Positions 1-8,546 of a stretch of DNA of 64,000 nucleotides are shown piece by piece. Both the position numbers and the translations under genes were made by a program. The notes below the pieces were generated by a model, which made no database searches, was not told where the DNA came from, and saw only the letters and a program-made list of their open reading frames with translations. This stretch comes from Umezawaea sp049997955 (GTDB taxonomy: Bacteria > Actinomycetota > Actinomycetes > Mycobacteriales > Pseudonocardiaceae): positions 62,001-126,000 of the forward strand of contig JAEBDY010000010.1 of assembly GCA_049997955.1 (NCBI GenBank), written 5' to 3'. Positions within the stretch are counted from its first letter, which is position 1. Every line of letters begins with the position of its first letter.

Positions 1-1
1 G

Positions 2-3000
2 GACGCGGTCCGACTGGTGGCCGCGCGGGGACGCCTCATGGCGAATCTCCCGCCGGGGGGCGCCATGATCGCGCTGGAGGCGTCGGCCGCCGAGGTCGAG
101 CCGCTGGTGGAGCCCGTGGCGGACCGGGTGTCGCTCGCGGCGGTCAACGGGCCGTCGTCGGTGGTGGTCTCCGGTGCCGCCGACGCCGTCGCGCGGATCG
201 CGGAGCACTTCGCCGACCGCCGCACGACGAGGCTGCGGGTCAGCCACGCGTTCCACTCCCCGCTCGTGCGGCCGATGCTTCCTGCCTTCCGCGCCGTGGC
301 GGAAACCCTGACGTACCACCGCCCGACGATCCCGATCGTGTCCACCGTGGCCGGATCGGGGGACGTGGCGAGCGCGGACCACTGGGTCCGGCACGCCGTA
401 GAGGCCGTGCGCTTCGACGACGCGATGACCGCCCTCACCGACGCGGGCGTCACGGCCTTCCTCGAAGTGGGGCCGGACGCGGTGCTCACCGCGCTGGCCG
501 AGGAGCACGGCGTCGGGACGACGTGCGTCGCGGCCGTCCACGCGTCCCGCGCCGAGGACACCGGCCTGCTCGCCGCACTCGCGCGACTGCACGTCCGCGG
601 GGTGCCGGTCGACTGGTCGGCGGTGCACGCGGACGGCGGCGGCCGCCGGTGCGACCTGCCCACCTATCCGTTCCACCGCACGCGGTACTGGCTCGACGCC
701 CCCGCGTCCACGCCGACCGCGGGCGGCCACCCGTTCCTCCTGGCCCCGGTGACCGACGCCGACACGGGCCACGTCCGGCACTCCGGGGTGCTCTCCCCCG
801 GTGCTCAGCCGTGGCTCGCCGAGCACGCCGTAGGCAGCACGGTCGTGGTGCCCGCGGCCGCGTTCGTCGACCTGGCGCTGGAGGCCGCGGGGGCACGGGG
901 CGGCACGCGCCTGGACGAACTGCTCGTCCTCGCGCCGCTGACGCTCGCGGACGGCGAGACGCCGCAGGTCCAGGTCGTCGTCGGCGACCTGCACGACGAC
1001 CGGTACCCGTTCGACGTGTACGCCCGCGCCGACCCCTCCGCTCCGTGGACCAAGCACGTGACCGGCCTGATCTCCCGCGCCGGCCGCACGGCTCCACCGC
1101 GGTCGGAACCGTGGCCGCCGCCGGGTTCGCGGCCGGTCGACCTGACCGGCGGCTACGACCGGCTCGCCGCGCGCGGCCTGGGCTACGGCACGGCGTTCCG
1201 CGCCGTGACCGCGGTGTGGAGCCGGGGGGACGAGGTGTTCGCCGAGGCGAGCCTGCGGGACGGGGCGGCCGGGGCCTTCGGGATCCACCCCGTCCTGCTG
1301 GACGCCGCTCTGCACAGCGGACTGCTGGCAGGCGGGTCCGAGGATTCCGCGACCCCCGTGCCGTTCGCCTTCACCGGGGTGGAGTTGCACGCGACGCGGG
1401 CGACGGCCGTCCGGGTCCGGATCGCGCCCAGCGGACCGGACGCCCGCTCCGTCGAGCTGACCGACCGGGCGGGCCGCCCCGTCGTGACGATCGGGTCGCT
1501 GGCGACCCGGCCGATCGACGTCGCGACCGCCGCCGACGCGTCGGCGGGCCGGGCGGTGTACCGCGCGGACTGGGTGCCCGTGCCCCTGCCCGCGCCCGGT
1601 GCGGGCGGGTGGGCCGTGCTCGGCGAGGACACCCTGGGGCTCGCGGCGAGCCTGCCGAACGGCACGCCCGAGTCGGCCGCGCACGTGGTGCTGCCGGTCG
1701 CCCCGCGGCCGCGCCTCCATCCCGCCGAAGAGGCGCGGGAACTGGTGGGAGACGTCCTGCTGTCGCTGCGGCGGTGGATCGACTCCCCCGACTCGGCGTT
1801 CCGGGCCGACGCCCGCCTGGTCGTGGTGACCCGCAACGCCACGGCCGACGACCCCGACCTCGCGAGCGCCGCCGTGTGGGGCCTGGTGCGCTCCGCCCAG
1901 GCGGAGGACCCGCGGCGGATCGTCCTGGTCGACCTGGACGACTCCGACGCGTCGTCGGCGGCCCTCACCAGGGCGGTCGCGCTCGCCGAGCCGCAACTCG
2001 CCGTGCGCGACGGCCGGGTCCACGTGCTCCGCCTCACCCACGCGGACGCGCCGCGGACGACCTCGCGACCCGTCGACCCGGCGGGCACGGTCCTGATCAC
2101 CGGCGGTACCGGCGCGCTCGGCTCGGTGCTGGCGCGGCACCTCGTCGCCACGCACGGCGTGCGGCACCTGGTGCTCGTCAGCAGGCGCGGTGCCGAAGCC
2201 CCAGGCGCCCAAGACCTGCGCACGGAGCTGACCGGCCTCGGCGCCGAGGTGAGCCTGGTGGCGTGCGACATCACCGACCACGCGGCGGTCGACGAGCTCG
2301 TCGCGAACCTCACACCCGCGCTCACGGCGGTGTTCCACCTCGCAGGCGTGCTCGACGACGGCGTCCTGACGAGCCTCACCCCCGAGCGGGTGAACACGGT
2401 GCTGGCGCCGAAGGCGACCGCGGCCTGGAACCTGCACACCGCCACCGCGCACCTGGACCTGTCGGCGTTCGTGCTGTACTCGTCGGCGTCCGGGCTGTTC
2501 GGTCGCCCCGGCCAGGCCAACTACGCGGCGGCCAACTCCTTCCTGGACGCCCTCGCCCGGCACCGCACCGCGTCCGGCCTCCCCGCGCGGTCGCTGGTGT
2601 GGGGCCTGTGGACCACCGACTCCGGCGCCGCCGGGATGGGCGATCGGGTACGGGACCGCACGGTCGTGGCCATCACCCCGCGGCACGGGAACGTCCTGCT
2701 CGACCGGGCTCTGCGCACGGCGGAACCGGTGCTGGTGCTCACGCCCCTCGACGTCGACGCGCTGCGCGACAGCCGGGACACGCCGCCGATCTTCGACGGC
2801 GTCCTCCCACCGCGCCCGGCCGCCGTCGAGGCGGAGGACGCCGCGCCCGCGCCGGACTCCCCCGGCGCGTGGCGGGACGTCCTCGCAGCGCTGGCGCCCA
2901 CCGAGCGGGAGGCCGCGCTGGCACGACTGCTCATCGCGGAAATGGCGCTGGTGCTCGGTTTCACCGACGCCGGGGCGTTCCCCGATGACCGGCGCCTCGA

Positions 3001-4042
3001 CGAGGTCGGGTTCGACTCGCTGACCGCGGTCCAGCTCCGCAACCGGGTCGGCCACGCCACCGGTACGCGGCTGCCCGCCACGGTGGTGCTGGACCACCCG
3101 ACGCTCGACCTGCTGACCGCCCACGTGCACGCGGCGATGGCCGACGGCCTCCCCCTCCCGCCCGCCGCGAGCCCTTCGCCGGACCTGCGGTTCGCCTCGC
3201 TCTACCACCGGGTCATCCGCGCGCGGGGTGCCGCGGAGGGCATGTCCATGAGGTTCCTCGCCTCGTACTCGGTGCCCGCGTTCACCGCGGCCGACCGCGC
3301 CGCGCACGCCGTCCGCCCCCGGCAGACCGCGAAGGGCGATCGAGGTCCCACCGTGGTCTTCCTCGACAGCTACGTGAGCTTCACGCCGGGCAGCACACCC
3401 CGGCTCGCGACGGCGTTCGACGGCTACGCGAACGTGCACGTGCTGGACCACCCCGGGACGCTCGGCGATCCCGCGGTGCCGGACAGCCCGGAGACGCTCG
3501 CGCTCGTGCACGCCGAGGCGATCCGCCTGCTCCTGGGCGACACGCCGGTCGTGCTGGTCGGGCACTGCACGGGCGGCGCGGTGGCGCACGCCGTGGCGGG
3601 GGTGCTGGCGGAGATCGGGACGGCGCCCGCGGGGCTGGTCCTGCTCGACACGCACCTGGCGGAGGACAGCCGGAACGACGGGCGCCAGACCGCGCTGGTC
3701 GCGCAGGCGGCGAATATGCCGGAGGAGGTCTTCACCGACCTGTGCACCGACTCGGTGGTCCTGGCGGGCGGGGCCTACGCCCGGCTGTTCGACACGTGGC
3801 GGCCCCCGCCGCTGGCCGTGCCCACGCTGCTGGTGCGCTCCGACACCCCGACCCCCGAGATGCGCGGACCGGTGCCCCTGACCGACTGGCGGCCCCACTG
3901 GCCGCCTCCGCACGACGTGGTCGACGTGCCCGGTGACCACCTGTCGATGCTGGACGCGCACGCGGACACCACCATGACGGCGGTGCGGGACTGGATCGAC
4001 CGCCTGGGCACCGCCGTGCGGGCGCGGGGCGTGCGGGGATGA
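2..4042 (+). CDS. Type I modular polyketide synthase, terminal module (AT-DH-KR-ACP-TE), 5' truncated by window edge
   Basis: This is the last extension module and release domain of an assembly-line PKS; the frame is open from base 2, so KS and the start of AT lie outside. The AT remnant has a HAFH motif near nt 250, which in this family goes with malonyl-CoA. The DH (about nt 730-1500) keeps its catalytic His in HAVGSTVVVP (the usual second Gly is Ser) and the LLDAALH Asp motif. The KR (about nt 2080-2650) has GGTGALG, an LDD motif (B-type stereochemistry) and the Ser/Tyr region. There is no ER, so an alkene is expected. The ACP has GFDSLT with Ser at nt 3017. The TE (about nt 3330-4020) has GHCTGG, with Cys at nt 3566 where GHSxGG is usual, plus an LLDTH Asp and a GDHLSML His. 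Domain calls are certain; the product is unknown. Confidence 0.97.
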   Translation, partial: DAVRLVAARGRLMANLPPGGAMIALEASAAEVEPLVEPVADRVSLAAVNGPSSVVVSGAADAVARIAEHFADRRTTRLRVSHAFHSPLVRPMLPAFRAVAETLTYHRPTIPIVSTVAGSGDVASADHWVRHAVEAVRFDDAMTALTDAGVTAFLEVGPDAVLTALAEEHGVGTTCVAAVHASRAEDTGLLAALARLHVRGVPVDWSAVHADGGGRRCDLPTYPFHRTRYWLDAPASTPTAGGHPFLLAPVTDADTGHVRHSGVLSPGAQPWLAEHAVGSTVVVPAAAFVDLALEAAGARGGTRLDELLVLAPLTLADGETPQVQVVVGDLHDDRYPFDVYARADPSAPWTKHVTGLISRAGRTAPPRSEPWPPPGSRPVDLTGGYDRLAARGLGYGTAFRAVTAVWSRGDEVFAEASLRDGAAGAFGIHPVLLDAALHSGLLAGGSEDSATPVPFAFTGVELHATRATAVRVRIAPSGPDARSVELTDRAGRPVVTIGSLATRPIDVATAADASAGRAVYRADWVPVPLPAPGAGGWAVLGEDTLGLAASLPNGTPESAAHVVLPVAPRPRLHPAEEARELVGDVLLSLRRWIDSPDSAFRADARLVVVTRNATADDPDLASAAVWGLVRSAQAEDPRRIVLVDLDDSDASSAALTRAVALAEPQLAVRDGRVHVLRLTHADAPRTTSRPVDPAGTVLITGGTGALGSVLARHLVATHGVRHLVLVSRRGAEAPGAQDLRTELTGLGAEVSLVACDITDHAAVDELVANLTPALTAVFHLAGVLDDGVLTSLTPERVNTVLAPKATAAWNLHTATAHLDLSAFVLYSSASGLFGRPGQANYAAANSFLDALARHRTASGLPARSLVWGLWTTDSGAAGMGDRVRDRTVVAITPRHGNVLLDRALRTAEPVLVLTPLDVDALRDSRDTPPIFDGVLPPRPAAVEAEDAAPAPDSPGAWRDVLAALAPTEREAALARLLIAEMALVLGFTDAGAFPDDRRLDEVGFDSLTAVQLRNRVGHATGTRLPATVVLDHPTLDLLTAHVHAAMADGLPLPPAASPSPDLRFASLYHRVIRARGAAEGMSMRFLASYSVPAFTAADRAAHAVRPRQTAKGDRGPTVVFLDSYVSFTPGSTPRLATAFDGYANVHVLDHPGTLGDPAVPDSPETLALVHAEAIRLLLGDTPVVLVGHCTGGAVAHAVAGVLAEIGTAPAGLVLLDTHLAEDSRNDGRQTALVAQAANMPEEVFTDLCTDSVVLAGGAYARLFDTWRPPPLAVPTLLVRSDTPTPEMRGPVPLTDWRPHWPPPHDVVDVPGDHLSMLDAHADTTMTAVRDWIDRLGTAVRARGVRG

Positions 4043-4070
4043 GGCGGCAGGCGGACGTCGTCCTCCCGAC

Positions 4071-4129
4071 CGCCACCGAGGGCTCACCGGATCCGCTGCA
4101 CCAGCGGATCCGGTGAGCCCTCGGTGGCG
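4071..4129. terminator. Perfect 28-bp inverted repeat hairpin after the PKS
   Basis: Arms 4071-4098 and 4102-4129 are perfectly complementary around a 3-base loop. The hairpin begins 28 bases after the PKS stop codon and has no T-tract. It is much longer than a usual intrinsic terminator. It probably ends PKS transcription, but it could also be a recombination scar or protein site. Confidence 0.75.
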
Positions 4130-4144
4130 TCCGGTGGTGTCACC

Positions 4145-4468
4145 ATGGACGTGCGCCTCACCGGACCCGGTCAGCCGGACGCGGTGGACGTGCGGACGAC
4201 CGCTCGTCCGGTGTCCGTTGTGGACGGTGCTCGGGTGAGGCACGCCCACGACGGCGAGGTCGCGCTGTTCGCCGCCCGACTCCCGCGCTCGGAGCGCTGC
4301 GCGGCCGACGTGGAGAGCCGGTACACCGAGGTCTTCGCCCTCGCCGCCGCCACGGGCTACCGGCAGGTGTTCCGCGTCTGGCAGTACATCGAGGACATCA
4401 ACGGGCTCACCGCCGACGGGGTGGAGGCGCTGCTGGCCACCCAGGGGACCTGGAGCGCCGACCGGTGA
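4145..4468 (+). pseudogene. Truncated chorismatase-like protein (FkbO/RapK/Hyg5 family remnant)
   Basis: The 107-residue product resembles the middle of FkbO/Hyg5-type chorismatases. It shows a short GEVALFAARLPRS strand segment, then YTEVFALA, then FRVWQYIEDING, which matches the family's R-x-W-N-Y/F-x-x-D-I-N block. The family is about 330-350 residues, so the N-terminal region and the whole C-terminal catalytic half are missing and the frame stops at 4468. ATG 4145 was chosen because the upstream GTG at 4124 lies inside the hairpin; no good ribosome site is visible. Intact family members make chorismate-derived starter acids for PKSs (DHCHC, 3-hydroxybenzoate), which fits the neighbour, but this copy cannot be active. 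The family call rests on motif recall. Confidence 0.5.
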
Positions 4469-4493
4469 TCGGGTCCACGGCGAGGCGGCGCTG

Positions 4494-4952
4494 ATGCGCC
4501 GCGTTCCCGACGCGGGGGCGGTGGAACCCCTGGGTCCGGACTCCCCGGCGTGGCGCTACTGCGGGGACCGGCGGATGCTGCTGCTCATCGGCCGGGTCGG
4601 GTACCTCCAGCTAATGTACCCGCCGCTGAGCGCCGGGGTCGTCGACCACTCGATGGACCAGGCCGAGCGGGAGGCCCTCTACCAGGAGATGCTGCGGTGC
4701 TGGCGGCAGTTCGGGTTGGGCGTGCGGGACGTCCCCGCCGACTACCCGTCCTCCCGGCGCTACTTCGACCGCGTGTGCGAGGAAGAACTGGAGACGACCC
4801 CCGCCGTGCGCCGAACCCCGGGCTACCGGCCGACCCGCCTCCAGCGGGCGGTCCTCCGGGCCGTCAAGGCGGCGGTGCGGCTCACGTGGCCGCTGGTCCC
4901 CCGCGGCTGCCGGTACATGCCGAGGGCCCGGACCGCGTTCGCCCGCGGGTGA
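4494..4952 (+). pseudogene. Internally deleted DUF2236 (MpaB/Lcp-like oxygenase) protein
   Basis: The 152-residue product starts like a DUF2236 protein, with GDRRMLLLIGRVGYLQLMYP followed by SAGVVDHS. It then jumps straight to the segment that normally lies well past the middle (AEREALYQEM, FGLGVRDVPADY, RRYFD). The family is about 270-300 residues. The missing centre holds the conserved Arg/His residues thought to bind the cofactor. The reading frame is intact, so this may be a deletion derivative that is still translated. It starts 25 bases after the chorismatase remnant stops, so two consecutive decayed genes flank the PKS end. Confidence 0.55.
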
Positions 4953-5045
4953 CCGGGGCACGGCGGTCCTGAACGGACGTCAGCCGTCGACGGTCACCCG
5001 CCGCAGGGCAACCATCGATTCGGAGTCCTTTGTAGACAATGGAGG

Positions 5046-5081
5046 TCGGCCCGTACCACTTGCAAAGGTGGTACGGGCCGA
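5046..5081. promoter_or_regulatory. Palindrome 1 upstream of mptB (14-bp arms)
   Basis: Arms 5046-5059 (TCGGCCCGTACCAC) and 5068-5081 are perfect inverted repeats around an 8-base spacer. The GTACCAC half-site recurs in the next palindrome. It could be an operator, or a terminator for the upstream remnants. Confidence 0.6.
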
Positions 5082-5106
5082 AATGCACCGGGTAGCACCT
5101 CGTGTA

Positions 5107-5142
5107 CCACCGTGGTAGTAGTCGGGCGTACTACCACGGTGG
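5107..5142. promoter_or_regulatory. Palindrome 2 upstream of mptB (14-bp arms)
   Basis: Arms 5107-5120 (CCACCGTGGTAGTA) and 5129-5142 are perfect inverted repeats around an 8-base spacer, the same geometry as palindrome 1. The right arm ends 9 bases before the proposed mptB ATG and covers its GGTGGGA ribosome site, so binding or folding here could block translation. Confidence 0.6.
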
Positions 5143-5150
5143 GATGCGTG

Positions 5151-6752
5151 ATGATCCATCCGCCGGCCACCATTCGTCACATGCGGTCGCACCAGGATCA
5201 CCCCCCGTCCCCGCGGATCAGCGGATCCCGAGTGGTCGGTGGTCCCGGCCCCGACCTCGCGGGCGTCACGCGCGAACTCGCGTCGCGGGACCGGCTGCGC
5301 TGGACCGGGTTCGGCGGCGTCGTCCTGCTCACCGCCGCCGCCTGGGCCGGTGTGGCGTCCCGGTCCCCCGGCCTGGCCACGGCGTCGCTCGCCGCCGGGG
5401 TCGCCGGCGTGGGCCTGCTGGTGCTGGCGTGGGTCCTGCTGGGCCGCGTCGTCCTCGCGGGCCGCGGCGCCGTGACGGTGCCCTGGCTGAAGCGGACGCT
5501 GGCGCTCTGGTGTTCCCCGCTGCTGGTCGCTCCGCCCCTGTTCAGCCGGGACGTGTTCAGCTACCTCGCGCAGGGGGAGGTCGCCGCGCGCGGACTCGAC
5601 CCGAACGTCGTCGGCCCCGCGACGGGACTCGGGTCGACGTCGGAGATCGTCGAGCGCGTGGGCGTCTACTGGCGTGACACGCCGTCGCCCTACGGCCCGC
5701 TGTTCGGCGCGGTCGAGCGGCTGATCGCCCAGGTGTCGGCCGGGGACCCGGTGGTGGGCGTTCTCCTGCACCGCCTGGTCGAGGTGCTGGGGCTGGTCAT
5801 GGTCGTGTGGGCGGTTCCCCGGCTCGCCGCCGCGGCCGGGGCGTCGCAGCGCACCGCGCTCTGGCTCGGCGTGCTCAACCCGCTGGTGCTCTGGCACCTC
5901 GTGGCGGGCGTCCACAACGACTCCCTGATGCTGGGTCTGATGCTCACCGGCACGGCCGTCGCGCTGGACGCGCTGAGGAAGCGGATCGAGTGGTGGCCCT
6001 TCGGGTTCGGCGTCGTGCTCATCGCCCTCGGCGCCCAGGTGAAGCTGCCCGCACTGGTCGCACTGGCCGCGGTCGGGATCGCGCTCGCGCGCCGTCGGAG
6101 CACCAGGGTGGGCGACTTCCTGCTCGCGGGGGTCGGCATGGTCGTCGCCTTCGCGGTGGTGTCCGTCGCGGTGTCGCTCGTGACGGGTCTCGGGTTCGGC
6201 TGGGTGCGGACGCTGGGCACGTCGGGCCGGGTCGACAGCTGGATGGCGCCCACGAACTGGTTCGGCTTCCTGACCGGGGGCGTCGGCGCGCTGTTCGGCG
6301 CGCAGATCACCCAGACGATGATCGGCGTCGGCAAGGCCGTCGGCTACGTCCTCGCGGTGTGCGGGATCGCGGTCGTGCTGCACCGGCAGTGGCGCGGGCG
6401 GATCGGCGAGGTCGCGTCGTTGGGGGCGCTGCTGGGCCTGGTCGTCGTCTTCGGTCCGGTGGTGCAGCCCTGGTACCTCCTGTGGGCGGTGATCCCCCTC
6501 GCCGCGTGCCGCCTGCCGGACCGCGCGTGGACCAGGCTCACCGCGCTCGTCGCGGTGTTCGCCCTGCTCGTGCCGCCGCTGGCGGGGAACTTCACCGGCC
6601 GGGTCGGCCACCTCGTCGCGGGCTACGCGATCGGGATCGCCCTGGTCGGGGCGGCGTACCTCCTGCTGCGCTCGGCGGAGGCGCGCACGGGCTCCGACCT
6701 GGCGCCGGTCGAACGTCCGCTGGTGGACGAGAGGCCGAAGTCGCGTGTCTGA
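5151..6752 (+). CDS. mptB: Polyprenol-phosphomannose-dependent alpha-1,6-mannosyltransferase, MptB-type
   Basis: This polytopic GT-C membrane protein of 533 residues has about a dozen hydrophobic segments. Near the N-terminus, the first extracytoplasmic loop contains SRDVFSYLAQGEVAARGLDPN, followed by WRDTPSPYGPL. In the MptA/MptB family this loop carries the catalytic acid residues and the TPSPYGP signature. Such enzymes build the alpha-1,6-mannan core of lipomannan/LAM-like lipoglycans from polyprenyl-phosphomannose on the outer face of the membrane. ATG 5151 was chosen for the GGTGGGA just upstream; GTG 5148 and ATG 5181 are alternatives. Its end overlaps lnt by 8 bases. It fits the arabinan locus at the right edge of the window. 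Confidence 0.85.
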   Translation: MIHPPATIRHMRSHQDHPPSPRISGSRVVGGPGPDLAGVTRELASRDRLRWTGFGGVVLLTAAAWAGVASRSPGLATASLAAGVAGVGLLVLAWVLLGRVVLAGRGAVTVPWLKRTLALWCSPLLVAPPLFSRDVFSYLAQGEVAARGLDPNVVGPATGLGSTSEIVERVGVYWRDTPSPYGPLFGAVERLIAQVSAGDPVVGVLLHRLVEVLGLVMVVWAVPRLAAAAGASQRTALWLGVLNPLVLWHLVAGVHNDSLMLGLMLTGTAVALDALRKRIEWWPFGFGVVLIALGAQVKLPALVALAAVGIALARRRSTRVGDFLLAGVGMVVAFAVVSVAVSLVTGLGFGWVRTLGTSGRVDSWMAPTNWFGFLTGGVGALFGAQITQTMIGVGKAVGYVLAVCGIAVVLHRQWRGRIGEVASLGALLGLVVVFGPVVQPWYLLWAVIPLAACRLPDRAWTRLTALVAVFALLVPPLAGNFTGRVGHLVAGYAIGIALVGAAYLLLRSAEARTGSDLAPVERPLVDERPKSRV

Positions 6753-8286
6753 CCTGGCGGTCGTCCCGGCAGCCGTCCGCGCGCCGGTCCCCAAGCCCGT
6801 CCGGCGGGCGGAGGGGTGGGTGCTCGGCGTCGGGCGGTACGCCGCCGCGGCGCTCGCGGGCGCGCTGCTGCACGCCGCGTTCCCACCCCGCACCCTCTGG
6901 TGGACGGCGGTCATCGCCTTCGCCCTGCTGTGGTTCACCCTGCGCGGCGCGCGGGTCCGCCGCGCGGCGCTGCTGGGCTTCGTGTTCGGCCTCGCGTTCT
7001 TCCTGCCCCACCTGGTGTGGATCGACCACTTCCTGGGGCGCGACTTCGGATCCGCGCCGTGGCTCGTGCTGTGCGCGCTGATGGCCCTGTTCTCGGCCGC
7101 CGCGTGCGCGCTCGTGCCGCTCGTCGCGCGGCTGCCCGGCGCACCGGTGTGGGCGGCGCTGCTGTTCGTGCTCCAGGAGACCGCGCGCGGCAGCCTGCCC
7201 TTCAACGGCTTCCCCTGGGGGCGCGTGGCGTTCGGCCAGGTCGAGGGGCCCTACCTGCCGCTCGCCGCGATCGGTGGCGCGCCGCTCGTGTCGTTCGCGG
7301 TCGTGGCGACCGGGTTCGGCGCGGCGGCGTGGGTGGTTCGGCCGCGGGACCTCCGACGGGCGTGGCCGGTGCTCCCGCTGGCGGCGGCGCTGGCCGTGGC
7401 GCCGGTCGTCGACGTCGACGCGCAGGACGGCGTGCGCACCGTGGCCGTCGTGCAGGGCAACGCGCCCGACGTGGGCCTCGGACTGCTCGGTGAGCGCGAA
7501 GCGCTGCGCCGCAACCACCTGCGCGGCACGGCCGACCTCGCGGACGCGATCCGCGCGGGCGAGGTGCCCGTGCCCGACCTCGTGGTGTGGCCGGAGAGCG
7601 CCGTCAGCACCGGCGACCGCGACCCGGCGCTGGACCGGGCCGTGGCGGACCTCGGCGTGCCCACCCTGGTCGGCGCGCTGCGCCGCGTCGACGGACACGA
7701 GGAGAACGCGGTCGTCGCGTGGGACCCGCGATCGGGCGCGGGCGACTCGTACGCCAAGCAGGAGCTGGTGCCGTTCGCGGAGCACATCCCGCTGCGGCCC
7801 CTCGCGAGCCTCGTCACCCCGTTCGCCGACGCCCCCGACCTGCGGGCGGGGACGCGGCCCGGTGTCCTGGACGTCGCGAACACCCGTGTGGGCGTGGGGA
7901 TCTGCTACGAGGTGGCCTACGACGCGGTGCTGCGCGAGAGCGCGGCCCACGGCGCGCGGCTGTTCGTGGTGCCGACGAACAACGCCTGGTACGGGCGTGG
8001 CGAGATGACCTACCAGCAGCTCGGCATGGCCAGGTTGCGCGCGGTCGAGCACGGACGGGCCGTGGTCGTGGCGGCCATCAGCGGCGTGAGCGCCGTCGTG
8101 CGGCCCGACGGGAGCGTGTCGCGCTCGACCGGGATGTTCACCGAGGACCGGCTCGTGGACACCGTGCCGCTGAGGTCGGACACCACCACCGCGACCCGGT
8201 GGGGCGGCTTCCTGGAAACCCTTTTCACCGTCATCGCGCTCGCCGCGTGCGTGGTCGGCCTGGGCGCGCGTCGCCGGATCGGATGA
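6745..8286 (+). CDS. lnt: Apolipoprotein N-acyltransferase
   Basis: This 513-residue integral membrane protein N-acylates the diacylglyceryl-Cys of lipoproteins. The N-terminal half holds about six to seven membrane segments; the C-terminal half is a carbon-nitrogen hydrolase (nitrilase-fold) domain. The catalytic Glu-Lys-Cys triad is present: Glu284 in WPESA, Lys338 in YAKQELVPFAEHIP, Cys387 in GICYEV. A last hydrophobic helix anchors the C-terminus (about 490-505). The GTG start lies within the 3' end of mptB, giving translational coupling. In mycobacteria Lnt works beside the dolichol-mannose synthase Ppm1, so linkage to a polyprenol-mannose-using enzyme makes sense. Confidence 0.93.
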   Translation: MSDLAVVPAAVRAPVPKPVRRAEGWVLGVGRYAAAALAGALLHAAFPPRTLWWTAVIAFALLWFTLRGARVRRAALLGFVFGLAFFLPHLVWIDHFLGRDFGSAPWLVLCALMALFSAAACALVPLVARLPGAPVWAALLFVLQETARGSLPFNGFPWGRVAFGQVEGPYLPLAAIGGAPLVSFAVVATGFGAAAWVVRPRDLRRAWPVLPLAAALAVAPVVDVDAQDGVRTVAVVQGNAPDVGLGLLGEREALRRNHLRGTADLADAIRAGEVPVPDLVVWPESAVSTGDRDPALDRAVADLGVPTLVGALRRVDGHEENAVVAWDPRSGAGDSYAKQELVPFAEHIPLRPLASLVTPFADAPDLRAGTRPGVLDVANTRVGVGICYEVAYDAVLRESAAHGARLFVVPTNNAWYGRGEMTYQQLGMARLRAVEHGRAVVVAAISGVSAVVRPDGSVSRSTGMFTEDRLVDTVPLRSDTTTATRWGGFLETLFTVIALAACVVGLGARRRIG

Positions 8287-8305
8287 CCAGCCAAGCAAGA
8301 CGGAC

Positions 8306-8468
8306 CGAAAGTTTCGAAACAGCGAGTCATATTTCTGGACTCCACATTGCGTGACATCCCCCTTTTGCCACCCGCTTGTACGCCTGGATTTCATTGACTC
8401 GACACCGCAAAGACCCCTATCGTTTCGCAGCAGTTCCCGAAAGTTTATTCGAAACCTCGAAAGTTTCG
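8306..8468. promoter_or_regulatory. Repeated CGAAAGTTTCG operator-like sites before the CotH operon
   Basis: Two perfect 11-bp palindromes CGAAAGTTTCG lie at 8306-8316 and 8458-8468. A third, diverged copy (CGAAAGTTT, then CGAAAC) covers 8438-8455. The GAAA-N-TTTC design recalls LacI-family sites upstream of actinomycete xylanase and glycosidase genes. The last two copies flank the probable transcription start. Confidence 0.6.
8394..8423 (+). promoter_or_regulatory. Predicted promoter of the DUF4956-VTC-CotH operon
   Basis: TTGACT (8394-8399), an 18-base spacer and TATCGT (8418-8423) fit a housekeeping-sigma promoter. Transcription would begin near 8430, immediately before the operator-like repeats at 8438 and 8458. 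Confidence 0.5.
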
Positions 8469-8546
8469 GCGACCGCCCTGCGGACCACCTGCCAGGAAGC
8501 GGACGGTGCCCAGCCGACCCTGCACCGGCTCAGGAGGACGCACCCG

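Noticed and set aside
523..2988. Long alternative-frame ORF inside the PKS
   Set aside because: Arg/Pro-rich shadow of the PKS frame without domains; typical of high-GC coding DNA.
4980..7205. 741-codon minus-strand ORF over mptB and lnt
   Set aside because: Low-complexity composition, antisense to two well-supported membrane proteins.
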